DNA of 64,000 nt from Melghirimyces thermohalophilus (GCF_900102685.1 NZ_FMZA01000007.1:62001-126000), one strand, 5' to 3'; shown: positions 15,409-25,991, counted from the first letter of the stretch. Numbers and translations are program-made. Notes: generated by a model from the letters alone, not told the origin.

Positions 15409-15972
15409 ATGGCTGTGGATTTGAAACGGTCGGGCCTTCCGACAGATGAACAGAAAAGATATCGCATCAAAGGCCATGAGGTGGTGCTGCGCCAAGCCAA
15501 CCCCGAAGATGCCAAAGAGGTGAGTAAACGCCTCGCTCGGGTGATTCAAGAAGGAATTTATCTGGATGAATCTCCCGATACCCGGCCCGATGTACAAAAA
15601 AAGAGAGGGGAAATCGAGAAAATTCGCGATCACGACGGGATGTACACCGTGGTAGAAGTAGACGGAAACATCGCCGGCAGCGCCCAGTTAAAGCGGGGTT
15701 CCAAGGGAATGAGTCATCATACGGCCCAATTCCGGACATGGCTCATTCCCCGGTATCGGGGGATGGGGCTCGGCAAGAAACTGCTGGAATACACCCTCTC
15801 CTGGGCAAAGGATCACGGGATTGAAAAGATCAACTTGGATGTGTGGGATACCAATGAGCGGGCGATCGGTCTGTACCGAAAATACGGGTTTCGCCTGGAG
15901 GGCCGGCGTCGTCGTCAAGCTGTGATCGAGGGAAAGTATGTAGATGAAATTTTTATGGCTCGCTTCCTCTGA
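15409..15972 (+). CDS. GNAT-family N-acetyltransferase
   Basis: A 187-residue protein with the acetyl-CoA pyrophosphate loop RYRGMGLGKKLLEY (about residues 119-132), followed by VWDTNERAIGLYRKYGFRLEG, the classical GNAT motif A/B arrangement. The substrate is unknown; the C-terminal segment resembles ribosomal-protein or amino-acid acetyltransferases. AAGGAGATGG lies 7 nt before the ATG. An extra 25-residue N-terminal arm precedes the fold. Confidence 0.88.
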   Translation: MAVDLKRSGLPTDEQKRYRIKGHEVVLRQANPEDAKEVSKRLARVIQEGIYLDESPDTRPDVQKKRGEIEKIRDHDGMYTVVEVDGNIAGSAQLKRGSKGMSHHTAQFRTWLIPRYRGMGLGKKLLEYTLSWAKDHGIEKINLDVWDTNERAIGLYRKYGFRLEGRRRRQAVIEGKYVDEIFMARFL

Positions 15973-16088
15973 CAAGAGTGGCGTATCGGGTGAGAAGCCG
16001 CCACAGGAAAGTGCCATCCCCCGAGGTTCAATTATCGAAGGAACAGAGAGTTTCCCCTCTCGGAAATTGGAGGCCCTTTATCGCTCTT

Positions 16089-16571
16089 CTATACCCACAA
16101 CCAGTAGATGAGCAAGGCGATGCCGATTCCGAACCAGGCGCCGGCAAACACCTCGATCGGTTGATGCCCCAGTATCTCCTTCAGCTTCACCCCGGTTTCA
16201 CGGGGTGATTTATGTTTGATGTGGCGAATCTCCTCCAGTGCTTGGGCAAAATCCTCAGCCAGCTGGTTGAGCACCTGAGCTTGCATGCCCGCTTGACGAC
16301 GGACGCCAGCAGCATCATACATGACGATAATCGCCAGGATGGAGGTGATAGCAAACAGGGGCGATCCCCAGCCTTCCCAAAGGCCGATGGCGGTGGCCAG
16401 GGAAGTGACTGCAGCCGTATGGCCGCTGGGCATGCCGCCGGCGTTAAACAGCCAGTTAAAATCCCACTGTCGAGTGACGGTATAATTCCACGGTACTTTT
16501 AGAATTTGGGCCAGTGCGATCGCCGTCAGTGAAGCCCAGAGGGGGTAGTTGTTCAATAGATTGGAAACCAT
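16089..16571 (-). CDS. yuiD: Divergent PAP2 (DUF212) membrane protein, YuiD-like
   Basis: A 160-residue membrane protein with the DUF212 signatures FNAGGMPSGHTAAVTSLA (about 43-60), MYDAAGVRRQAG (about 84-95) and LGHQPIEVFAGAWFGI near the C-terminus. The His/Ser pattern is PAP2-like, so phosphatase activity on a lipid or isoprenyl phosphate is suspected but unproven. Its family member YuiD belongs to the same Bacillus neighbourhood as YuiA and YuiB. Confidence 0.87.
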   Translation of the reverse strand: MVSNLLNNYPLWASLTAIALAQILKVPWNYTVTRQWDFNWLFNAGGMPSGHTAAVTSLATAIGLWEGWGSPLFAITSILAIIVMYDAAGVRRQAGMQAQVLNQLAEDFAQALEEIRHIKHKSPRETGVKLKEILGHQPIEVFAGAWFGIGIALLIYWLWV

Positions 16572-16748
16572 CGGCCGTGTCGTCCTTTCGCTTTTCCCTG
16601 GTGTTTATTTGGTGTTTCAAATCAGTTTGCTTTATATGCGTGGGGAGAGGCTCCCTAAGATCTCCATTGTATCATAAAATGCCTGGCTGTCCGGTGGTCA
16701 GATTTTAATCCTGAACGATCTCCTGCTTGTACCAAGAGAAAGAAGGGA

Positions 16749-16805
16749 AACGGGGTTTTCCCACCCTTCGTCTGTACCCGAGACGTGGGGGGCGAAAACC
16801 CCGTT
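16749..16805 (-). terminator. Extended inverted repeat, probable terminator of the small membrane protein gene
   Basis: Outer 11-bp arms AACGGGGTTTT (16749-16759) and its complement (16795-16805), with inner C-rich/G-rich pairing. It lies downstream of the minus-strand gene at 16846. The tail is only moderately T-rich. Confidence 0.55.
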
Positions 16806-16845
16806 CGCTTCCTGTGGAGAGATGGTCCCTTCCGGGAGGTATGGC

Positions 16846-17127
16846 TTACATGGGGAATCGACTCTGTTTTGAAGGGAGGATCGTAGTTTTCTTCCGTTTA
16901 TTGCGAAGTCCAGTCCAAGCGATCAGATTCAGCGTAAAGCCGCCCAGGAGTACCCATCCCCCGGCGATGTCAAATAATCGGACCCCGAGCATCTCCGGTG
17001 CCATCATGGCGCCGGTATGCAGATGGAAGACCGTAGAATAAATTCCAAATAGCAACAAGATGAACCCTGCGGCGTGGAACATGATCAAAAAGGAATCGCT
17101 TCTGAACAGTTGCTTATCAAATTTCAT
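16846..17127 (-). CDS. Small two-helix membrane protein of unknown function
   Basis: A 93-residue protein with hydrophobic segments at about 14-33 and 50-71 and a basic, cytoplasmic C-terminal tail (LRNKRKKTT). The start is placed at ATG 17125-17127 with a GGGGGCGG site upstream; TTG two codons earlier is possible. No family is recognised. It is transcribed alone. Confidence 0.6.
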   Translation of the reverse strand: MKFDKQLFRSDSFLIMFHAAGFILLLFGIYSTVFHLHTGAMMAPEMLGVRLFDIAGGWVLLGGFTLNLIAWTGLRNKRKKTTILPSKQSRFPM

Positions 17128-17532
17128 CTGCAACCGCCCCCTTGATCTCCTTTATTATTTGTATATTCAATCTATTACCAAAAGGTCCCTTCTTCTTGGT
17201 GAATCGATCCTAAATCACGATGTTGAATTTCAGGAGATGAATTAGGAGGAGGTGGAAGTTATTCCATGACGGGGGCGGTTTCGGGAGCTTCCAGGTATAG
17301 GGCTCTGATGGTACTCCATGCGCACTGGGAAGCCGGTTCTAGGGGGATAGTTGTTGAGATCGAGAAGTACCGGATAATTTTTTATGGCCTTCAGTGGGTT
17401 TGCGGGAGAGATGAAAGGGCTCCTTGTCGTGTCCAAACCCGATATGTACTTTTTCCTTTCGGCCACTACTTATTTTTTATGTTAAAATTGTGATGTTTTC
17501 TGTTTTAGTTTTTCAAGGGAGGAGTCTGATTC
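17128..17532. other. Intergenic region without a convincing gene
   Basis: A 75-codon plus frame (17266-17493) follows a purine-rich AGGAGGAGGTGG, but the spacing is long and the protein has no family features. The opposite-strand frame (17242-17466) lacks a ribosome site. I accept neither. A promoter and a GGGAGGAG site for the next gene lie at the right end. Confidence 0.35.
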
Positions 17533-18414
17533 ATGCCTTCATATTTTTCTCTATTGAAGCAACATGCGGTGAGGTTGGGCTTTGCCACCTTTATCGGTTA
17601 TTTGGTGGCTAATGTGGCGTGTTTTGTGGCCACGATCATTTTGTTATTGTTTCCCGTGCTCTTCTTGGGCGGGGCAGCGTCGATGGAAGATGCGATGAAC
17701 CCTGAAATGGCTGCTGGTCTGGGGATAATAGGGTTCATCCTTATAGCTGTGGCTTACCTGTTGGTGCTGGTGCTTTCCATGGTTTTCGGTAGTTTTCTGA
17801 ACGGCGGGCTTTATGGGATGGGAATGCAAATTTTGTTGGAGCAGAGGTCAAAAATCGGCACCTTTTTCTCCCAGGGAGTTCGCTTTTTATGGCGATTGAC
17901 CGGTCAGTCCATCCTGGCGTTCCTTTGCATGGTTCCGGCTTACTTGATTCTCCTTGTGCTGGCGATTGCAGCGGAAGCGTTAGGGGATGCCGGAGTAGTG
18001 ATGGTGCTGCCGGTTTTGGCATTGGTGTTTCTGATGATGCAATTTAACATTCATGCTCCGGCTGTCCTGGTTCGGGACGATCTACGCGTGTTGGAGTCGA
18101 TCAAGCAGACGTTCCGGGTTGTTTTTTCTTCATTTGGTTCTTCTTTCCTCTCTGTTTTGCTGGCTGGAGGTGTGTTCCTCGCCGTGAACTTGGGCTTCGC
18201 CGTCGTCGCCGGTGTGACGATGGTTCCGCTGTTGTTGCTGCAGACATTGGTGCACGAAGGATTTGTTGTGTTAAGCATTCTTGTGGGAATTCCACTTGCC
18301 TTGACGTATGTGATTCTCGTCTTCCCCTTGTCCTTCGCCGCTGCTTATCTCTTGGTCCTGTACCGGTATGATCAATTCATCCGTCCACGGGAGGATCAAG
18401 CGATAGCGGCGTAA
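17533..18414 (+). CDS. Six-helix integral membrane protein (GPDPase-membrane-domain/DUF4013-like)
   Basis: A 293-residue polytopic membrane protein with about six helices, small-residue-rich loops and a cytoplasmic RYDQFIRPRED tail. The layout is like the membrane domains found in DUF4013 or glycerophosphodiester-phosphodiesterase-associated proteins, where helices alternate with amphipathic segments (VRDDLRVLESIKQTFRVV). No catalytic motif is seen. GGGAGGAG lies 8 nt before the ATG. The family label is a resemblance only. Confidence 0.6.
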   Translation: MPSYFSLLKQHAVRLGFATFIGYLVANVACFVATIILLLFPVLFLGGAASMEDAMNPEMAAGLGIIGFILIAVAYLLVLVLSMVFGSFLNGGLYGMGMQILLEQRSKIGTFFSQGVRFLWRLTGQSILAFLCMVPAYLILLVLAIAAEALGDAGVVMVLPVLALVFLMMQFNIHAPAVLVRDDLRVLESIKQTFRVVFSSFGSSFLSVLLAGGVFLAVNLGFAVVAGVTMVPLLLLQTLVHEGFVVLSILVGIPLALTYVILVFPLSFAAAYLLVLYRYDQFIRPREDQAIAA

Positions 18415-18424
18415 AGATAACGAC

Positions 18425-18464
18425 AAAAAAGCCGGCCGCCTCACACAGGCATCCGGCTTTTTAT
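18425..18464 (+). terminator. Terminator of the six-helix membrane protein gene
   Basis: Arms AAAAAAGCCGG and CCGGCTTTTT close a 17-nt loop 10 nt after the stop codon. Confidence 0.85.
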
Positions 18465-18538
18465 TGTTTCATCCCTGAATCCCCATCCATTTTATTGTTG
18501 TATAATAGATCAAATTCGAATGAAAGTTGGAGAGAGTG

Positions 18539-18866
18539 TTGTCACTAACAATCGCTGTCCCCAAAGAGACGGAACCTGGCGAAAACCGGGTGGCACTGGT
18601 TCCAAAAGAGGTTGGCCGTCTGGCTGAGTCCGGGATGAGCGTCGTCGTTGAGAGCGGGGTCGGCTTGGGTGCCGATTATAGAGATCGAGGGTATGAAAAA
18701 GCGGGGGCCCTTGTGGTGACCGAGACCGCGGCACTCTATGAGAAGGCGGATGTGATTTAGTATGGATATGATGCCGCGGATCCCTCGAGCCCAGGAGATG
18801 GCTGCCCTCTCCTCACAAAGCACGGTGGTCGGTTATAAGGCAGTTCTGATGGCCGCCCACTGGTTA
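18539..18866 (+). pseudogene. pntA: Remnant of NAD(P) transhydrogenase alpha subunit (pntA)
   Basis: The first part reads TIAVPKETEPGENRVALVP and continues to LYEKADVI, the typical N-terminus of PntA/alanine-dehydrogenase-like proteins, and then meets a TAG. In another frame the next bases read MMPRIPRAQEMAALSSQST followed by VVGYKAVLMAAHW. In intact PntA this segment lies some 30-50 residues further on. An internal deletion with a frameshift has therefore joined the two parts, and everything after the second segment is missing. A TATAAT at 18501-18506 and a GGAGAGAG ribosome site survive. Confidence 0.8.
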
Positions 18867-18876
18867 GGGAGGTCTC

Positions 18877-19764
18877 TCATACAAAGCTGACATTGGCATC
18901 GACAAAGGGGTTGATCGCTTTTTCCCGATTGCTCAACGTGGTTCCGTCGGGAGCGTGTTCAAAGCATTCTTCAAAAAAGTGGACGGCTCCCACCGAAACC
19001 AACTGATGAATATTCCAAAATAATTGACGGGCTCGCGTTCCGTTCCATCGATCAGGTCTTAAGTCGTGGGGCAAGTGGGGATCAAGGAATAAAAATTTTC
19101 GATATTCATGGACAATCGAGGTGCGGATCCGAAAGCACTCCCGGGGATCGACCGCTTGATTCCACACCCGTTCCCTCAAGGATTCATGGGCTTTCTCGTA
19201 ATATTGGATAAACTGATCGTACTTGTCGCTAATTTCGTCCAAATCCCATCCGAGGGAAATGATTTCGTCATCATCATGGGTCATCACAGAATCGGTTTTG
19301 AAAAAAAAGACATATGGTTCCAGTCCATGGGTTTCGATCAATTTCATCACTTTGTCTTCCAGGGGATTGGGGCTCACCCACATGCTATTGGAGATCAACC
19401 CGAAGCCTAGCCAGGACAGTTCTTTGCGGAACTGTGTCCGCAACTCCCGTCTTTGTTCCGGAATGGAGTAGGTAAGGACCCGCCATAGACGGTCCCACTT
19501 ATGGTTATTGATGGAGTAGACGCGTTTCACCCCATCGATAACGTTCCGTTTCCCTTTGGCCGTCAACGAGTAATAGCTGCGGTTGCCCACCCGACGGACC
19601 TGGAGCAGATCCTGGTTGACCATGCGAAAGGTGGCCCCTCTTACGGATTGTTCGGAGATGCCGAATACATCCATCAGACGGATCAGGCTACCAATCCAGA
19701 TTTCGCCTCCATAGTACTGGATATAGTCTCCGAACAGGGTAAACATCAAGGATCTCGGTTTCAT
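18877..19764 (-). CDS. paaX: PaaX-family transcriptional repressor
   Basis: A 295-residue regulator. The N-terminal winged helix-turn-helix (MKPRSLMFTLFGDYIQYY... through SEQSVRGATFRMVNQDLL) and the PaaX C-terminal domain (HKWDRLWRVLTYSIPEQRRE, FGLISNSMWVSP) are complete. In other bacteria PaaX represses phenylacetate-catabolic genes and is relieved by phenylacetyl-CoA. The start at ATG 19762-19764 has AGAAGGAG 8 nt upstream. A short palindrome CGGA-N7-TCCG (19804-19818) lies upstream as a possible operator. Its presumed target genes next door are broken. Confidence 0.87.
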   Translation of the reverse strand: MKPRSLMFTLFGDYIQYYGGEIWIGSLIRLMDVFGISEQSVRGATFRMVNQDLLQVRRVGNRSYYSLTAKGKRNVIDGVKRVYSINNHKWDRLWRVLTYSIPEQRRELRTQFRKELSWLGFGLISNSMWVSPNPLEDKVMKLIETHGLEPYVFFFKTDSVMTHDDDEIISLGWDLDEISDKYDQFIQYYEKAHESLRERVWNQAVDPRECFRIRTSIVHEYRKFLFLDPHLPHDLRPDRWNGTRARQLFWNIHQLVSVGAVHFFEECFEHAPDGTTLSNREKAINPFVDANVSFV

Positions 19765-19831
19765 TGCGATAACTCCTTCTACCATATCCTGAAACCATTG
19801 TAACGGAATATATATCCGAATGAAAATCCTT

Positions 19832-20214
19832 CTACGTCGACAGCCAGGGGTTGGGGGCTTGCGGCTCGCTGGATGAGTCTTGTTCCAGCAGGGTTCTGAC
19901 TTCATCTGGAATCGGGACAGCGGATAGGCGACCCTCTGACTCTCGGACCCATCCGCGGATTTCATGCCCATGGCCCGAGCGGGTTTCTCCCCGAAACACC
20001 TCGTGTTTCAGCCGAATCGTTTTTCGGCTGATCTCTTCTACGCTGGTGTGGATGGTGATGATATCGTCGTAATAAAGGGGCTTCTCAAAGGTGCACCCGG
20101 CATCCAGCATCGGAAGGATCACTTTTTCTTCTGCTTCCAGTTTCGCCGGAGACAGACCGATGCTGCGGAAAAATTGATGACCGGCCATATCAAACCACTT
20201 GAAATAATTGGGAT
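19832..20214 (-). pseudogene. Acyl-CoA thioesterase (hot-dog fold), 5'-truncated
   Basis: The minus strand encodes NYFKWFDMAGHQFFRSIGL and then the C-terminal two thirds of a YbgC/4-hydroxybenzoyl-CoA-thioesterase-type hot-dog protein (FEKPLYYDDIITIHTSVEEI). The N-terminal strand with the catalytic Asp (normally DxDxxGHVNN) is absent. Homology stops at about 20214, where an aldehyde dehydrogenase running the other way begins. An ORF from ATG 20188 is open, but the product would lack the active site. Confidence 0.75.
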
Positions 20215-21054
20215 ACCTATCTGGTGGAACACCCGGGTGTGGACAAGGTGGCGTTCACCGGGGAGACGAGCACCGGGAAAGATATCATGGCCAAGGCTTC
20301 GGAGACGCTGAAGCGAGTCACCCTGGAGTTGGGCGGAAAATCCCCCAATATCGTTTTTGAAGACGCCGATCTGGAGAGTGCCGTCGTGGGTTCCGTCTTC
20401 GGCATCTATTACAACACAGGCCAGTCCTGTGAAGCCCGTTCCCGGCTGTTCGTTCATGAATCGATCTACGATGAATTCGTGGAGAAATTCGTGGAAAAAA
20501 CGAAGCAGCTGAAGCTGGGAGATCCCCTGAACAAAGAGACACACGTGGGGGCGATCATCTCTGCCGGTCAGCTGGAGACGATTCACTCCTATGTGGATCT
20601 GGCCAAAAAAGAAGGAGCGCGGGTGGCCTTTGGAGGTCAACGTCCGGAAGGAGGCGAATTTGAAAAAGGTCATTGGTACCAACCGACGGTGCTTGTCGAT
20701 GTGACCAATGACATGAGGGTCGCTCAGGAGGAGATCTTCGGGCCGGTGGTTGTCATCATGAAGTTCAGCGATGAAAAAGAAGTCATTCAACAGGCCAACG
20801 ATTCCATCTACGGCTTGGCAGCCGCGGTGTGGACCCAGAATCACAGCCGTGCGCACCGGATCACTGAACAGCTGAAAGCGGGGATCGTCATGGTCAACAA
20901 CCCGATCTCCACGTTTCCTGGCTTGCCCTTCGGCGGTTACAAGCAATCGGGCTTCGGCCGGGAGCTGGCGCTCGAATCCCTTGATCTGTACACGGAAACT
21001 AAAAGCGTTCTCTCCTACGTCGGAACCAAGCCGATGAATCCCTTCGGCATCTAA
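20215..21054 (+). pseudogene. Aldehyde dehydrogenase, N-terminal half deleted
   Basis: About 277 codons match the C-terminal part of NAD-dependent aldehyde dehydrogenases: VDKVAFTGETSTGKDIM, the conserved Glu in VTLELGGKSPNIVFEDAD, the catalytic Cys in NTGQSCEARSRLFV, and EEIFGPVVVIMKF. Roughly 210 N-terminal residues of the coenzyme-binding domain are missing. Homology begins abruptly at LVEHPGVDK (20221), right at the junction with the truncated thioesterase. With PaaX nearby it may have been a phenylacetaldehyde-type enzyme; that is inference. Confidence 0.82.
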
Positions 21055-21269
21055 AAAATACGTCGCACCTTTTATTTTGGATGCCCATTCGAGAGCCCAA
21101 CTACTCCGGCCGTTGACCGAGGAAAGGGATGCTCCATGGGGCGTTTTCGAAATGGGACTTTACCGTCTTATCCCGCGAAAATCTGCAGGGAATCAAAGGG
21201 AGCGGCGCCATCTTGGTACCTTCTTGCCCCTGTCTGACCGAAGCGAGAGCAATGTCCCATAATGCATGA

Positions 21270-22270
<1,001 letters not shown>

Positions 22271-22290
22271 AGATTTCCAAACAATCCATA

Positions 22291-22340
22291 TCAGGGTGCT
22301 CTGGTGGGTGGATAACCTGTGAGTCCGCCCTGTTTTATTT
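22291..22340 (+). terminator. Possible terminator after the FNR pseudogene
   Basis: Short CAGGG/CCCTG arms around a long loop, followed by TTTTATTTTT. Confidence 0.5.
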
Positions 22341-22471
22341 TTCGATAACGATGGCGTTGGGGAGGGATGCGGAAAGTTTAAAAAAGTGCCCTTCAAGCCC
22401 AATTGGAAGACGAATAAAAGCGACAATTGCGATAAAATAGAGATGGAATAAAGAGAAAGGAGAAAGTCAGG

Positions 22472-23488
22472 TTGAGAGAAATCCATACTTGGGTCGACCG
22501 TGAAACGGCGGTCACTGCTATCACCGTCTCGACGCCTTTTCCGGTCGGTCCGGTCAATATGTACCTCCTGGAGAAGGAGGGGTCTGTAGTCCTGATAGAC
22601 GCGGCCGTCGATTCTGATGAGGCATGGAACGTTCTTTTAGAAGCGTTACAACAGCGGGGGTTAACCATCGAATCCATCCACGCCATTTTTCTGACCCATC
22701 ATCATGTAGATCATGTGGGGCTGGTCAACCGAGTGGTGACCCGTCACCCGGTACCGGTCTATGTCCATCCCCGGAGCATTCCTCGACTGTTGCGGGACCC
22801 TGCCTATTTGGAAGGACGACTTCGTTTTTTTGAAAAACTGTACGAACGAATGGGATGTGGCGAGCTCGGGGCCAACTATGTGAAACGGTTATGGAAAGGG
22901 GTTCACAGCAAGGATAAGATCCGTTTAGACGGGGTGGACCTTCGCCCGGTGGAGGAGGGAGAGACGATTCCGGAGCTCTCGAAACTGGAACTCTACTACG
23001 TCCCCGGCCATGCCGTCGATCATCTGATGGCATGGGATCGGGAGACGGGGTGGTTATTCGGCGGCGACCTGCTGCTCCCTCACATCTCTTCCAACGCCCT
23101 GGTGGAACCGGATGAACGGACCTGGCGCCGGATGAAGACGGTTTGCCAATATCGGGAGTCGATGCTCCGCTGCGCTCCCTTACCGGTCAAACGCATTTTT
23201 CCGGGACACGGTTCGGTGTTTACCGATCATGCGAGCCTGATCGATCATCGCATCCAGCGCATCGATCAGAAGGCGGAACGGCTCCGACAGTGGCTCCTGA
23301 AGGCGCCCAAAACGCCGATGGAATTATGCGAAATCATGTATCCGTCGAAATTAAAGGCTGAGTTTCCTCTGGTTGCTTCGGAAGTGATGGGTTTATTGGA
23401 TTACTTGGATGACAAAGGTCAGATCGAATGGAAGGAGGCGGATGGTACATATATTTATCACGCGAAGGAAAAGAAACTTCTCTGCTGA
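22472..23488 (+). CDS. Metallo-beta-lactamase-fold hydrolase with C-terminal winged-helix-like domain
   Basis: A 338-residue MBL protein. Metal ligands are in LTHHHVDHVG (about residues 74-83), YVPGHAVDH (about 177), FGGDLLLPH (about 197) and FPGHGSVF (about 243). After the catalytic domain, about 70 residues form a helical segment ending MGLLDYLDDKGQIEWKEADG, which resembles the LACTB2-like/winged-helix tail of this subgroup. The substrate is unknown; many relatives are hydroxyacylglutathione-hydrolase-like. The TTG start has AAAGGAGA 8 nt upstream. Confidence 0.87.
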   Translation: MREIHTWVDRETAVTAITVSTPFPVGPVNMYLLEKEGSVVLIDAAVDSDEAWNVLLEALQQRGLTIESIHAIFLTHHHVDHVGLVNRVVTRHPVPVYVHPRSIPRLLRDPAYLEGRLRFFEKLYERMGCGELGANYVKRLWKGVHSKDKIRLDGVDLRPVEEGETIPELSKLELYYVPGHAVDHLMAWDRETGWLFGGDLLLPHISSNALVEPDERTWRRMKTVCQYRESMLRCAPLPVKRIFPGHGSVFTDHASLIDHRIQRIDQKAERLRQWLLKAPKTPMELCEIMYPSKLKAEFPLVASEVMGLLDYLDDKGQIEWKEADGTYIYHAKEKKLLC

Positions 23489-23637
23489 TGCCACCGCGCT
23501 TGCGGTTGCTTCCGGTCGTTCCACGTTTCCCAGTTTGGAATATGGACAAAAGGACAAACAGACTGTAAATTGTGAACATAGGGAGTCTCTTTTAAGGAAA
23601 ACGGATCCGGTATTAGTTTGATCGAGAGGTGATGATG

Positions 23638-25989
23638 ATGGGCCAGACCAAACATGAGGGACCGACGAAGTTGCCTCGTCTTCCCGATCCGAAGTTATGG
23701 GTGAGTCCAGTTCCCTTCGGTTTGGGGAAGATCAAGCCAAAACACATCCGCGATACGGCGAAGGTGGTGTGGGAAAACCGGGATAATCTGCCCTACGCTT
23801 ACCGCATCCTGACCCAGGGTGTTTGTGACGGGTGCGCGCTGGGGGTGGGCGGGCTGCGGGATCAGACGCTGACCGGTCCCCATCTTTGCACTACCCGGCT
23901 CAACGTGCTGCGGCTGAATACGATGCCGGCCATCGATGAAGAGATCCTCCACAGCGATATCGATCAACTCCGGCAGAAAAGCAGTACAGAGTTGCGGCAG
24001 CTGGGACGGATTCCCTACCCGTTGTCGCGCAAACCCGGTGAAAAGCGGTTTACACGCATCTCCTGGGATGATGCCCTGGATCGGATTGCGGATAAGATCC
24101 GGTCGATCGATCCGAAGCAGCTGGCTTTTTATCTCACCTCCCGGGGGATCACCAATGAGGTATATTATACCGCTGCCAAAACGGCTCGTTTCCTGGGGAC
24201 TAACAACATCGACAACGCCTCCCGCATTTGCCACTCCCCCAGTAAGACGGCGTTGAAGCGTTCCCTGGGGATCGGCGCCTCCAGCTGTAATTACCGGGAC
24301 TGGATCGGCACCGATGTGCTGGTGTTCTGGGGTTCTGTGGCTGCTAACAACCAGCCGGTCTCCACCAAGTACATGTATGCCGCCAAGCGTAAGGGAACCA
24401 AAATTATCGTGATCAACCCGTACCGGGAGCCGTCCATGGACGGGTATTGGGTCCCGTCGATTCCCGACTCCGCCCTGTTCGGCACGAAGATCGCCGACGA
24501 TTTTTACCAGGTCAATATCGGCGGGGATATCGCCTTGATGAACGGGGTAATGAAGCACTGGTTTGAGATGGAGATCGAAGAACCGGGATCCGCCATCGAC
24601 TGGGAGTTTGTCCAACAACACACCCATGGGGTGGAGGACTTAAAGGACCATGTACTGAATCAGGATTGGGAGACGCTGGAGGCTTCCTCCGGTCTCTCCC
24701 GGGCGCGGATGGAGGAGTTGGCCCGGCTCTTGGCCCACTCCAAGAGCGGCGTCTTCGTCTGGTCAATGGGTCTCACCCAGCATCGCTTCGGAACCGACAA
24801 TGTATCCCAAATAGCCAATCTAGCCATGTTGCGCGGATTTATCGGGCGAAAACACTGCGGAGTGATGCCGATCCGCGGCCATTCCGGAGTCCAGGGATCC
24901 GGGGAGATGGGCGCCGATCCCTTTGTGTTGCCCGGCGGCGATTTTGAGCCGAAGGAAATTGAGCGGCTGGAGCAGCTGTGGAACTTCGACATCCCCCGCT
25001 GGCAGGGAGATACCGTCGGCGACTCCCTGGAAAACGCCCTGTTGCCGGAAGAGCACCAACGGAAACTGAGGGTGTTTTACACCTCTGGAGGCAACTTTTT
25101 GGAAACGATGCCTGATCCGGACTTCGTCCGTCAATGTCTGGAACAGATGGAGCTCCGGGTGCATCAGGATATCATCCTGAACACCTCCACCCTGGTGGAT
25201 GCCAAGGAGGAAGTGATCGTGCTGCCGGCGATGACCCGGTACGAACAGCCGGGAGGAGGAACTTCCACCTCCACTGAGCGCATGGTCTACTTCTCCCCGG
25301 AGATTGAGGGACCTCGCATTGAAGAGGCCCGTTCCGAGTGGGAAATCTATACTGATTTGGCGGCTCGGGTCAAACCCGAGGCCAAGGAGCAAATCACCTT
25401 TGCTGATGCTCAGGAGATTCGAGAGGAGATCGCCAAGGCCAACCCTAACTACGACGGGATTCAGCATCTGAAGAAAAAAGGGGATGTGTTTCAGTGGGGA
25501 GGCGCCTGGTTGTGTGAAGGGGGCATCTGTCCCACCGACGATGGCCGGGGGAATTTGATCCCCATCGAACTGCCGGAACTGCGGAAACCGGAGGGGCATT
25601 TTTATGTCTCCACCCGGCGTGGCAAGCAGTTTAACTCCATGATCTACGGGGAAACCGACCCGACCAACGCTGCCGACCGCTATTCCGTGCTGATCCATCC
25701 GGAAGATGCCCGCTCTATCGGCATCCGCGATGGGGAGGCGATCGTCCTCTACAATCGTTACGGCCGTTTCCAAGGTGTGGCCCAATTCGCCGATACACGT
25801 CGCGGCAACCTGCAAGTGTATTGGCCAGAGGGGAATGTATTGATCCCCAAAGGCGTCTACGAAGAATATGCGGCCATCCCCGAATACAATACGGCAGTGG
25901 TTGTGGAAAAGGCGGAGACCTATCACGCGCAGAAAGACACCCGTTATGTGGAAAAGCGGGTGGAGGAGTTGGAAACGGAGATGACCTGA
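23638..25989 (+). CDS. FdhF/YdeP-family molybdopterin oxidoreductase
   Basis: A 783-residue bis-molybdopterin-guanine-dinucleotide enzyme of the formate-dehydrogenase-like YdeP family. The N-terminal GVCDGCALGVGGL supplies cysteines, possibly for an Fe-S cluster. ASRICHSPSKTAL carries a Cys where FdhF has its molybdenum ligand. NIGGDIALMNGV and the C-terminal aspartate-decarboxylase-like domain (VLIHPEDARSIGIRDGEAIVL) complete the fold. The physiological substrate of YdeP proteins is not settled. I chose ATG 23638, the last of three tandem ATGs, 6 nt from GAGAGGTG. No accessory fdhD is nearby. Confidence 0.9.
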   Translation: MGQTKHEGPTKLPRLPDPKLWVSPVPFGLGKIKPKHIRDTAKVVWENRDNLPYAYRILTQGVCDGCALGVGGLRDQTLTGPHLCTTRLNVLRLNTMPAIDEEILHSDIDQLRQKSSTELRQLGRIPYPLSRKPGEKRFTRISWDDALDRIADKIRSIDPKQLAFYLTSRGITNEVYYTAAKTARFLGTNNIDNASRICHSPSKTALKRSLGIGASSCNYRDWIGTDVLVFWGSVAANNQPVSTKYMYAAKRKGTKIIVINPYREPSMDGYWVPSIPDSALFGTKIADDFYQVNIGGDIALMNGVMKHWFEMEIEEPGSAIDWEFVQQHTHGVEDLKDHVLNQDWETLEASSGLSRARMEELARLLAHSKSGVFVWSMGLTQHRFGTDNVSQIANLAMLRGFIGRKHCGVMPIRGHSGVQGSGEMGADPFVLPGGDFEPKEIERLEQLWNFDIPRWQGDTVGDSLENALLPEEHQRKLRVFYTSGGNFLETMPDPDFVRQCLEQMELRVHQDIILNTSTLVDAKEEVIVLPAMTRYEQPGGGTSTSTERMVYFSPEIEGPRIEEARSEWEIYTDLAARVKPEAKEQITFADAQEIREEIAKANPNYDGIQHLKKKGDVFQWGGAWLCEGGICPTDDGRGNLIPIELPELRKPEGHFYVSTRRGKQFNSMIYGETDPTNAADRYSVLIHPEDARSIGIRDGEAIVLYNRYGRFQGVAQFADTRRGNLQVYWPEGNVLIPKGVYEEYAAIPEYNTAVVVEKAETYHAQKDTRYVEKRVEELETEMT

Positions 25990-25991
25990 GG

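Noticed and set aside
17266-17493. 75-codon plus-strand ORF after a purine-rich stretch
   Set aside because: Spacing from the purine tract to ATG is long, the protein is featureless, and an overlapping opposite frame is equally open.
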